Notes under the pieces: generated by a model
What the model was told of the DNA's origin: nothing
Databases searched by the model: none
What the model saw: only the letters and a program-made list of their open reading frames with translations
In this document: piece after piece, positions 7,458 through 13,226 of the stretch
How positions within the stretch are numbered: position 1 is the first letter of the stretch
Layout of the letters: each line of letters opens with the position of its first letter
Translations under genes and position numbers: made by a program
Assembly: GCA_002411085.1 (NCBI GenBank)
Contig: DHQK01000250.1
Coordinates: 23,135-36,360, forward strand
Length of the DNA stretch: 13,226 nt
From: Marinilabilia sp. UBA5340
Lineage (GTDB): Bacteria; Bacteroidota; Bacteroidia; Bacteroidales; Marinilabiliaceae
Direction: 5' to 3'

Positions 7458-8525
7458 ATGAAGAAACACAACTTTTATGCTGGGCCATCGATTTTGCCTG
7501 AATACACCATCAAAAACACAGCGGATGCTGTCTTGAATTTTGCAGGAACCGGCCTGTCTGTTATGGAAGTTTCGCACCGCGGAAAAGAGTTTGTTGCTGT
7601 GATGGATGAGGCACAGGCCCTTTTTAAAGAGCTGCTCAATATTCCCGATAATTACGAAGTACTTTTTCTGGGCGGAGGAGCCAGTACCCAGTTTTGCATG
7701 GTTCCCTACAATCTGATGAAGAAAAAGGCAGCTTATCTTAATACCGGAGCATGGGCTGCTAAGGCTCAAAAAGAGGCCGGATTTTTTGGTGAAGTAGTGG
7801 AAGTTGCTTCTTCCAAAGATGCCAATTACAATTATATTCCAAAAGGTTACGAAATACCTGCTGATGCTGACTATTTTCATATCACTACCAATAATACTAT
7901 TTACGGAACCGAGATCAAGGAAGATCTGGATGTAAATGTTCCTTTGGTGGCCGATATGTCTTCTGATATCTTTTCTCGTCCCATAGATGTGTCTAAGTAT
8001 GCAGTAATTTATGGCGGAGCACAGAAAAACCTGGCTCCTGCAGGGGTCACTTTTGTTATTGTAAAGAAAGATATTTTGGGCCAAACAGGTCGTGCTATTC
8101 CTACCATGCTGGATTATCGTACCCATGCTGACAAAGGATCTATGTTCAATACACCTCCTGTGTTGCCTGTATTTGCTGCATTGCAAACACTAAAATGGCT
8201 GAAAGAACAAGGTGGTATTGCTGCCATGCAGAAGAAAAATGAGGAAAAAGCAGCTGTTCTTTACGATGAGATTGATCGCAATAAATTATTCAAAGGTACC
8301 GCCAGAAAAGAAGACCGTTCTCTGATGAATATTTGCTTTGTGATGAATGAGGAATATGCCGAGTTGGAGAAAGAATTTCTTGATTTTGCCACAGAGAGGG
8401 GAATGATTGGCATCAAAGGTCACCGTAGTGTGGGTGGTTTCAGAGCATCTACCTACAATGCGTTGCCCCTCGAAAGTGTGAAGGCTCTGGTGGAAACTAT
8501 GCAGGAATTTGAAAAGAAACACTAA
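7458..8525 (+). CDS. serC: Phosphoserine aminotransferase SerC
   Basis: A 355-residue fold-type I PLP enzyme that converts 3-phosphohydroxypyruvate and glutamate to 3-phosphoserine, the second step of serine synthesis; the same family also acts in pyridoxine synthesis. The frame allows GTG at 7455, but the adjacent ATG at 7458 gives MKKHNFYAGPS, which fits the family N-terminus. Motifs: NFYAGPSILP near the start, SHRGKEF (39-45) for substrate phosphate, GGGAST (72-77) for the PLP phosphate, GAWAAKA (97-103), HITTNNTIYGTE (141-152), and the Schiff-base lysine K190 in YGGAQKNLAPAG. The C-terminal HRSVGGFRASTYNA motif is intact. serA follows 60 bp downstream across a hairpin, so the two probably share an attenuated operon. 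Full length, no anomalies. Confidence 0.97.
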   Translation: MKKHNFYAGPSILPEYTIKNTADAVLNFAGTGLSVMEVSHRGKEFVAVMDEAQALFKELLNIPDNYEVLFLGGGASTQFCMVPYNLMKKKAAYLNTGAWAAKAQKEAGFFGEVVEVASSKDANYNYIPKGYEIPADADYFHITTNNTIYGTEIKEDLDVNVPLVADMSSDIFSRPIDVSKYAVIYGGAQKNLAPAGVTFVIVKKDILGQTGRAIPTMLDYRTHADKGSMFNTPPVLPVFAALQTLKWLKEQGGIAAMQKKNEEKAAVLYDEIDRNKLFKGTARKEDRSLMNICFVMNEEYAELEKEFLDFATERGMIGIKGHRSVGGFRASTYNALPLESVKALVETMQEFEKKH

Positions 8526-8538
8526 TTTAAAACCACAT

Positions 8539-8570
8539 CAAAGGGCCTTTGAGGGCCCTTTGTTTGTTTA
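8539..8570 (+). terminator. Intergenic hairpin between serC and serA (terminator/attenuator)
   Basis: The 9-bp perfect GC-rich stem CAAAGGGCC (8539-8547) / GGCCCTTTG (8554-8562) closes on a 6-nt loop and is followed by a broken T-run (TTTGTTT). It starts 13 bp after the serC stop, with the serA ATG only 23 bp past the stem. It may partly end the serC transcript, or protect the 3' end of a processed serC mRNA, and so lower serA relative to serC. Confidence 0.65.
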
Positions 8571-8585
8571 AAAACTTGGACAATT

Positions 8586-9509
8586 ATGAAGAAAATTCTT
8601 GTTGCAACAGAAAAGCCTTTTGCTCCTGCTGCCGTAGCTCAAATTAAGGAGATTATTGAAGCAGCTGGTTATACGATGGCTTTACTCGAAAAATATTCTT
8701 CTGCTGACGAACTGAAATCAGCTGCTGCTGATGCTCATGCAATGATTGTGCGTTCGGATAAAGTGACTGCTGATGTAGTTGAGGCCGCCAAAGAGCTTCA
8801 GATTGTGGTAAGAGCCGGTGCCGGTTACGATAACCTGGATCTGGAGGCCTGCTCTGCCAGCAACGTTGTTGCAATGAATACACCGGGACAAAATTCTAAT
8901 GCGGTGGCCGAATTGGCTTTCGGGATGATGGTTTTTCAGGCCCGGAATCATTACAACGGGACAGCCGGAACCGAACTTCGTGGCAAAAAACTGGGTATTC
9001 ATGCCTATGGAAATGTAGGCGTTTATGTGGCTAAAATTGCCAAGGGCTTTGGAATGGAAGTATTTGCTTTTGACCCTTTTGTGGATGAAGCAAAAATAAA
9101 GGCTGATGGTATTACCCCGCTTTCCTCTGTTGAGGAGTTGTATTCCACGTGCCAGTATGTGTCTTTGCATATTCCGGCCAATGATAAAACCAAAAAATCT
9201 ATCAATGCCGATCTGCTGGACAAGATGCCGGAAGGTGCCGTGCTGGTAAATACAGCCCGCAAGGAAGTGATTGACGAGGAGGGTGTGGTAGCCCTGATGG
9301 AAAAACGTTCTGATTTTGCATATCTCTCTGATATTGCTCCTGATAATAAGGATGTTTTTGAAGAGAAATTTGCCGGGCGTTTCTTTTTTACTCCCAAGAA
9401 AATGGGCGCACAAACATCAGAAGCAAATATCAATGCCGGAGTTGCTGCAGCCAATCAGATAATCAAATTCTTTAAAAATGGAGACGAAACATTCCGCGTG
9501 AATAAATAG
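8586..9509 (+). CDS. serA: D-3-phosphoglycerate dehydrogenase SerA, short divergent type
   Basis: A 307-residue D-isomer 2-hydroxyacid dehydrogenase. From its serC context it should oxidise 3-phosphoglycerate to 3-phosphohydroxypyruvate with NAD, the first step of serine synthesis. It lacks the intervening and C-terminal ACT domains that give serine feedback control, so it resembles the short type-III enzymes. The N-terminal substrate half has VVRAGAGYDNLD (74-85). The Rossmann loop reads GIHAYGNVG (137-145), with Ala140 where the first Gly of GxGxxG is expected, and D163 ends the second strand for ribose binding. R225 in NTARKEVIDEE is the catalytic Arg. The usual catalytic Glu region (DVFxxEP) is replaced by SDIAPDN, and the catalytic His of TPHxG is Lys271 in TPKKMGAQTSEA. 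From memory this TPKK form is shared by Bacteroidota SerA proteins, so it is probably functional rather than decayed. A related 2-hydroxyacid dehydrogenase activity is the alternative. Confidence 0.9.
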   Translation: MKKILVATEKPFAPAAVAQIKEIIEAAGYTMALLEKYSSADELKSAAADAHAMIVRSDKVTADVVEAAKELQIVVRAGAGYDNLDLEACSASNVVAMNTPGQNSNAVAELAFGMMVFQARNHYNGTAGTELRGKKLGIHAYGNVGVYVAKIAKGFGMEVFAFDPFVDEAKIKADGITPLSSVEELYSTCQYVSLHIPANDKTKKSINADLLDKMPEGAVLVNTARKEVIDEEGVVALMEKRSDFAYLSDIAPDNKDVFEEKFAGRFFFTPKKMGAQTSEANINAGVAAANQIIKFFKNGDETFRVNK

Positions 9510-9539
9510 ACATCCATTGATACGCCTATAACTTGAATG

Positions 9540-9574
9540 CCCGAAAATGTCTTTTTGAGATGTTTTCGGGTTTT
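9540..9574 (+). terminator. Rho-independent terminator after serA
   Basis: CCCGAAAATGTCT (9540-9552) pairs with AGATGTTTTCGGG (9558-9570), a 13-bp stem with two G-T wobbles and a 5-nt loop, followed by TTTT. It lies 30 bp after the serA stop and should end most serC-serA transcripts. Confidence 0.8.
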
Positions 9575-9592
9575 GTTGTCTTTACACCACAA

Positions 9593-9631
9593 AAAACCCG
9601 GGTTTTCATTTCTCCAAAACGGGAATTTTTT
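9593..9631. terminator. Second palindrome/hairpin upstream of the DUF1015 gene
   Basis: AAAACCCGGGTTTT (9593-9606) is a perfect 14-bp palindrome. In addition, CCCGGGTTTT (9597-9606) can pair with AAAACGGG (9616-9623), leaving a GG bulge, and this is followed by AATTTTTT. It could be a back-up terminator in tandem with the serA hairpin, or a leader structure controlling the next gene. Confidence 0.45.
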
Positions 9632-9714
9632 ATTACTTAATGGTCTGAATTTTTTGCTTGTTTTATTCATACAATAAAGCAGGTTCGCTTTTAACCATTT
9701 CTAAATCATTAAAT

Positions 9715-10965
9715 ATGGCAATAGTAAAACCATTTAAGGGGCTTCGTCCTCCCGGGAATATTGCGGCAGGACTTTCGTGTCTGCCCTATGATGTGATGAA
9801 CACTCAGGAAGCTGCAAAAATGGCCGAAGGAAAAGATTACTCATTGTTGCATATTACCCGTGCGGAGATTGATTGTGAGCAGGATGTGGATGTGCATTCC
9901 GATGAGGTTTACAAAAAATCGGCTGCAAACTTTGAACAGTTTAAAGAAAAGGGCTGGCTGGTTCATGATGAGGAGCCTCGCTTCTATATTTACGCCCAGA
10001 CGATGAATGGACGCACCCAGTATGGAATCGTTGGGTGTGCTTCCTGTTCCGATTATCAGGAGGGTGTGATAAAAAAACATGAATTAACGCGACCAGACAA
10101 AGAAGAGGATCGAATGGTGCATATACGCACCAATGATGCCAATCTGGAGCCTGTGTTTTTTAGCTATAAGGCTGTCCCCGAAATTGATGCTATTGTCAAT
10201 GCTATTGTGACGAATCAGGAGCCCGAATATGATTTTACGGCTGAGGATGATGGTTTCGGTCATCATTTCTGGGTAGTTTGGGATAAGGAAACAAACACTC
10301 AATTGGAAAAGTTATTCGACGAAAAAGTTCCCTGTACTTATGTGGCAGACGGGCATCACCGTACTGCGGCTGCTGCGAGGGTGGGGCTGGAGCGAAAAGC
10401 AGCCAATCCCAATCATACCGGAGACGAAGAGTACAATTTCTTTATGGCAGTTCACTTTCCGGATAATCAGTTGGAAATCATCGATTACAACCGCTTGGTA
10501 AAAGATCTGAATGGGATGTCGGAAGATGCTTTTATTCAAAAACTCAGTGAATCTTTTGATGTGAAAGAGATCGGTGAAGAGGTTTTTAAGCCCTCCGCAC
10601 TGCATGAATTCAGTATGTATCTGGACGGGAAGTGGTATCAGTTGCGAGCCAAAGAAGGTACATACAATGACCAGGATCCTATTGGTGTGCTGGATGTGAC
10701 GATTCTTTCCGGACAGGTTTTGGATAGGTTGCTTGATATAAAAGATTTACGAACTTCAACACGCATCGATTTTGTGGGAGGAATCAGGGGGCTTGAAGCG
10801 CTGAAGCAACGAGTGGATTCCGGGGAAATGAAGGTGGCTTTTGCCTTGTATCCTGTTTCCATGCAACAATTGATTGATATTGCGGATACCGGTAATATTA
10901 TGCCCCCAAAAACTACCTGGTTTGAACCCAAACTGAGGTCAGGATTGGTGATTCATGAATTATAA
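9715..10965 (+). CDS. DUF1015 family protein linked to serine synthesis
   Basis: A 416-residue soluble protein with no signal peptide or membrane segment. The ATG at 9715 gives MAIVKPFKGLRPP, the usual DUF1015 N-terminus; an upstream TTG in frame would add 19 unconserved residues. Visible conserved blocks are PYDV (24-27), the charged IKKHELTRPDKEEDR segment (119-133), ADGHHRTAAAAR (211-222), IDFVGG (351-356) and the C-terminal MPPKTTWFEPKLRSGL (396-411). The function of the family is not established to my knowledge. Its place directly after serC-serA, which I recall as recurrent in Bacteroidota, suggests a job in serine or phosphoserine metabolism. The DGHHR motif resembles the ParB-like fold of free-serine kinases (SerK, SbnI), so a phosphotransfer or phosphatase role is a reasonable guess only. 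Two hairpins precede it, and I see no clean promoter box. Confidence 0.88.
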   Translation: MAIVKPFKGLRPPGNIAAGLSCLPYDVMNTQEAAKMAEGKDYSLLHITRAEIDCEQDVDVHSDEVYKKSAANFEQFKEKGWLVHDEEPRFYIYAQTMNGRTQYGIVGCASCSDYQEGVIKKHELTRPDKEEDRMVHIRTNDANLEPVFFSYKAVPEIDAIVNAIVTNQEPEYDFTAEDDGFGHHFWVVWDKETNTQLEKLFDEKVPCTYVADGHHRTAAAARVGLERKAANPNHTGDEEYNFFMAVHFPDNQLEIIDYNRLVKDLNGMSEDAFIQKLSESFDVKEIGEEVFKPSALHEFSMYLDGKWYQLRAKEGTYNDQDPIGVLDVTILSGQVLDRLLDIKDLRTSTRIDFVGGIRGLEALKQRVDSGEMKVAFALYPVSMQQLIDIADTGNIMPPKTTWFEPKLRSGLVIHEL

Positions 10966-10981
10966 AAAGAAAAATATTTTT

Positions 10982-11034
10982 TTCCCGGTGCGGTTTTGTT
11001 GGTAACTTGCCATCCATTTCCGACCGGGAATTTT
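10982..11034 (+). terminator. Possible terminator after the DUF1015 gene
   Basis: TTCCCGGT (10982-10989) and ACCGGGAA (11023-11030) are exact 8-bp inverted repeats followed by TTTT. The intervening 33 bases form a loop much larger than usual, which lowers confidence that this is an efficient terminator. Confidence 0.4.
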
Positions 11035-11083
11035 AGTGTGATTTTTTGATGAACGAACCAGGCTAGCGAAAACGAAAGAAATT

Positions 11084-11758
11084 ATGTCATCAGTAATTCG
11101 GAATCTTGAAGAAATAAGGGGTCGGTTGCCCGAAAATGTTACACTTGTGGCGGTATCCAAAACCAAGCCCAATGAAATGATACTGGAAGCTTATGGGGCC
11201 GGGCAACGGATTTTTGGTGAAAACAAAGTGCAGGAGTTGACAGACAAGGCAGAAGCCTTGCCAGGGGATATAGAGTGGCACATGATCGGCCACTTGCAAC
11301 GAAATAAGGTGAAATATATCGCACCTTTTGTGTCCCTGATTCACGGGGTGGACAGCCTTCGTTTGCTTCGGGCCATTAACAAGGAGGGCGTCAAGAACGA
11401 CCGGGTGATTCCCTGTTTGCTTCAAATGCATATAGCCAGCGAGGAGACCAAGTTTGGTCTGGACGAGACTGAATTGAACGAACTTTTGGAAAGTCCGGAT
11501 TATAAAAGCTTTTTAAATGTGGAAATTCGAGGGTTGATGGGAATGGCTACCTTCACCAATGACGAAACCATTGTGGCCAAAGAATTTCGGTCATTAAAAA
11601 ATATATTTGACAGGGTACGCAACGAATACTTTAAGAATGACTCTTCGTTTAGTGTTTTAAGTATGGGTATGTCAGGTGATTACCAGTTGGCCATAGCAGA
11701 AGGGAGTAATATGGTACGTGTCGGAAGCTCTATTTTCGGAGAGCGAAATTATCAGTAA
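11084..11758 (+). CDS. YggS/PLPBP family pyridoxal-phosphate homeostasis protein
   Basis: A complete 224-residue single-domain protein with the fold-type III (alanine racemase N-terminal) TIM barrel. Members bind PLP but show no clear enzyme activity; they buffer PLP and affect amino-acid and keto-acid balance. Motifs: LVAVSKTKP (21-29) with Schiff-base Lys26, FGENKVQE (44-51), WHMIGHLQRNK (65-75), a glycine-rich GLMGMATF strand, LSMGMSGD, and the phosphate-binding GSNMVRVGSSIFG near the C-terminus, where Asn replaces the more usual Thr. It starts 118 bp after the DUF1015 gene, past a possible terminator. Its position downstream of PLP-dependent SerC is suggestive but may be coincidental. Equivalent names are YggS, YlmE and PipY. 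Confidence 0.95.
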   Translation: MSSVIRNLEEIRGRLPENVTLVAVSKTKPNEMILEAYGAGQRIFGENKVQELTDKAEALPGDIEWHMIGHLQRNKVKYIAPFVSLIHGVDSLRLLRAINKEGVKNDRVIPCLLQMHIASEETKFGLDETELNELLESPDYKSFLNVEIRGLMGMATFTNDETIVAKEFRSLKNIFDRVRNEYFKNDSSFSVLSMGMSGDYQLAIAEGSNMVRVGSSIFGERNYQ

Positions 11759-11772
11759 TCAGGCCTTTTGGG

Positions 11773-11802
11773 TTGGGACTTTTCTGCTTTTGATTATATT
11801 TG
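11773..11802 (+). promoter_or_regulatory. Bacteroidota-type promoter of the DHOD-like gene
   Basis: TTG (11773-11775), a 19-bp spacer and TATATTTG (11795-11802) match the -33/-7 consensus TTG-N19-TAnnTTTG closely. The box ends 43 bp before the ATG. This is the best full promoter match in the window and suggests that the gene is transcribed on its own. Confidence 0.6.
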
Positions 11803-11845
11803 TTAATGGAATTTTGAATTTATATAGAAGGAAATTTTTGAGAAC

Positions 11846-12832
11846 ATGGCAAATTTAGAGACCACCTATTTGGGGTTGAAATTGAAAAACCCCGTTGTTG
11901 TTAGTAGTTCGGGATTAACCAATAGTGTAGAACAGATTAAAAAGCATGCTGCTGCCGGAGCCGGGGCAGTGGTTTTAAAGTCTCTTTTCGAAGAGCAGAT
12001 CAATCATGAAATTAACAATGAAGTTGATGGTGGTCAGGGGTTCGATTATCCCGAGGCAATGGATTATGTTCGGGAGTATACCCGTGACAATTCTGTAGCT
12101 TCATACCTTAATTTGATAAAGGAAGCCAAGGCAGCCGTGGATATCCCCATTATTGCCAGTATCAACTGTTTTTCGGCCGATGAGTGGGTGAATTTTGCCC
12201 AGGAAATAGAACGTTCGGGAGCAGATGCTTTGGAGTTGAATGTATTCAGGGTAAATACGGATAAGAACAGTGATGCACAGGAGTACGAGGATATCTATTA
12301 TGAAATAGCCGAAACGGTCAGCAATGTAGTTTCCATTCCGGTAGCCATCAAACTGGGGCCTTATTTCTCCAATCTGGTACATGTCATCGACCGGCTTTCC
12401 GTTTCAGGGGCCAAAGGGGTAGTGCTGTTTAATCGTTTTTATGAGCCCGACATTGATATTCACACAATGACTCTTAAATCTGCAGAGGTTTTCAGTACGC
12501 CTGCTGATATCCGACAGTCATTGCGTTGGGTAGCCATTGCCAGTTCCAAGATCAAAAAAGCAGATATTGCTGCTTCCACAGGTATCCACGATGGAACGGC
12601 TGTGGTGAAGCAATTACTAGCAGGAGCTGCAGCCACTCAAATATGTTCGGCAGTATACAAAAACGGTCCTGCTGTGATAACACGCATGATTGAGTTTTTG
12701 GAAGCCTGGATGGAAGAGCATGGTTTTGAATCCATCAATGACTTTAAAGGGAAAATGAATTACCGGAATATGAAAAATCCTGCGCTGTATGAAAGAGCTC
12801 AGTTTATGAAGTATTTTTCTAATTTTGAATAA
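11846..12832 (+). CDS. Dihydroorotate-dehydrogenase-like flavoprotein
   Basis: A 328-residue TIM-barrel protein of the DHOD/PreA class-1 FMN family. The N-terminal strand LGLKLKNPVVVSSSGLT (9-25) and K45 in AVVLKS match the FMN/substrate lysine region. N132 in LELNVF corresponds to the family Asn, K169 in VAIKLGP is the FMN lysine, and N196 is in VVLFNRF. In true class-1 dihydroorotate dehydrogenases the segment after LELN is LSCPN, with the catalytic Cys; here it reads VFRVN, so the Cys is replaced by Arg135. The phosphate-binding end (ASTGIHDG, 243-250, and LAGAAATQICSAV) is kept. It therefore probably binds FMN but is unlikely to oxidise dihydroorotate by the normal mechanism, and should not be called PyrD. 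No iron-sulfur motif is seen. It has its own promoter and is probably monocistronic. Confidence 0.85.
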   Translation: MANLETTYLGLKLKNPVVVSSSGLTNSVEQIKKHAAAGAGAVVLKSLFEEQINHEINNEVDGGQGFDYPEAMDYVREYTRDNSVASYLNLIKEAKAAVDIPIIASINCFSADEWVNFAQEIERSGADALELNVFRVNTDKNSDAQEYEDIYYEIAETVSNVVSIPVAIKLGPYFSNLVHVIDRLSVSGAKGVVLFNRFYEPDIDIHTMTLKSAEVFSTPADIRQSLRWVAIASSKIKKADIAASTGIHDGTAVVKQLLAGAAATQICSAVYKNGPAVITRMIEFLEAWMEEHGFESINDFKGKMNYRNMKNPALYERAQFMKYFSNFE

Positions 12833-12845
12833 ATTTCGCTTTCTG

Positions 12846-12868
12846 AAATATCAGGATTCCTGATATTT
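12846..12868. terminator. Palindrome after the DHOD-like gene
   Basis: AAATATCAGGA (12846-12856) and TCCTGATATTT (12858-12868) are perfect 11-bp inverted repeats around one base, 13 bp past the stop. Only a short, broken T-run follows, so it may be a weak terminator, an mRNA 3'-end stabiliser or a protein-binding palindrome. Confidence 0.5.
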
Positions 12869-13044
12869 TCAGTCGTTTCTTAAGACAAAAATGGGTTATT
12901 GTCCGGGAAAAGGTACAGCACATCTTTCTGAAAACCACTTCTGTCAAAATTTGCATTGATCGTTTGATTGTCGTGGAGAAAAGTAATAAATTGTATGAGT
13001 TTAATGAGAGGTGAAATTCGTTATCACTTCAATCTGTTGTACCT

Positions 13045-13226
13045 ATGATTAAAGTTTTTGATAGTTTTTACAATAAAACGGCAAATGCTGCTTTGGGGGT
13101 TCGGTTGTTTTCTCTGGCCCTGGTTTTTATGATTTTGTATTCTTGTAATTCTGGTCAAAGTAAAAAAGATTCAGAGGATTCAGAAAAGGAAATCATTGAG
13201 TCGGTGCCCATGAATGACCAATTGGT
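13045..13226 (+). CDS. Lipoprotein, N-terminal fragment cut by window edge
   Basis: An open frame from the ATG at 13045 runs to the right edge (60 full codons). A hydrophobic stretch at residues 21-32 (LFSLALVFMILY) ends in the lipobox LYSC, with Cys34 as the expected lipidated residue, followed by a polar, Lys/Asp/Glu/Ser-rich linker (36-52). This is a type-II signal peptide with a flexible tether, typical of Bacteroidota outer-membrane lipoproteins. The mature domain lies beyond the window, so no function can be given. I see no clear promoter box or ribosome binding site directly before it. Confidence 0.75.
   Translation, partial: MIKVFDSFYNKTANAALGVRLFSLALVFMILYSCNSGQSKKDSEDSEKEIIESVPMNDQL

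Noticed and set aside
7449..8186. 245-codon open frame on the minus strand opposite serC
   Set aside because: It lies wholly antisense to a well-conserved serC, has a Cys/His/Ile-rich composition with no recognisable domain, and is best explained as a shadow of the serC codon pattern.
8718..9413. 231-codon open frame on the minus strand opposite serA
   Set aside because: It is antisense to serA, has no family features or promoter, and has a composition typical of shadow frames.
9658..9714. N-terminal extension of the DUF1015 protein from an upstream TTG
   Set aside because: The 19 extra residues do not resemble the family N-terminus, which begins at MAIVKPFKGLRPP; the extension also lies in likely leader sequence.
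12891..12959. Small plus-strand frame of 22 codons before the lipoprotein gene
   Set aside because: Too short, no ribosome binding site, no conservation signal that can be judged, and it lies in an evident intergenic region.

Overview
The window reads as an ordinary chromosomal segment of a Bacteroidota bacterium, probably in or near Bacteroidales/Marinilabiliales. Four things point there: several gene starts are preceded by the Bacteroidota -7 promoter box TAnnTTTG; Shine-Dalgarno sequences are mostly absent; the serC / serA / DUF1015 gene order and the unusual SerA motif TPKKMGAQ are, from memory, typical of this phylum; and the rightmost gene encodes a lipoprotein. No rRNA, tRNA, CRISPR array, insertion sequence or phage gene is visible. 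Genes are closely packed, with no obvious change in base composition.

Layout from left to right. Positions 1-1907 (minus strand) hold most of an Omp85/BamA-like outer-membrane protein that runs off the left edge. A 479-bp divergent intergenic region follows, then clpB (plus strand, 2387-4972). A strong hairpin that can act as a bidirectional terminator separates clpB from a convergent two-gene operon on the minus strand, in which an Hpt phosphotransfer protein is translationally coupled (TAATG) to a STAS anti-sigma-factor antagonist. Divergent from that operon, the plus strand carries gcvT, serC, serA, a DUF1015 gene, a YggS-type PLP-binding protein, a dihydroorotate-dehydrogenase-like flavoprotein, and the start of a lipoprotein gene cut by the right edge.

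The central 5 kb has a clear metabolic theme. SerA and SerC catalyse the first two steps of serine synthesis from 3-phosphoglycerate. GcvT is the folate-dependent T-protein of glycine cleavage, so it links glycine to one-carbon units. YggS manages pyridoxal phosphate, the cofactor of SerC. The DUF1015 protein sits directly downstream of serA and carries a DGHHR motif resembling the ParB-like fold of free-serine kinases; this makes it the best candidate here for an unassigned role in serine metabolism. Hairpins between serC and serA and between serA and DUF1015, plus a perfect spaced inverted repeat upstream of serC, suggest that expression is tuned gene by gene.

I did not find a wholly new system. 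The items most worth a second look are the DUF1015 protein, the SerA with an altered catalytic triad and nucleotide-binding loop, the DHOD-like protein that lacks the catalytic cysteine, and the Hpt-STAS pair that appears to join a phosphorelay to partner switching without its kinase or phosphatase nearby.
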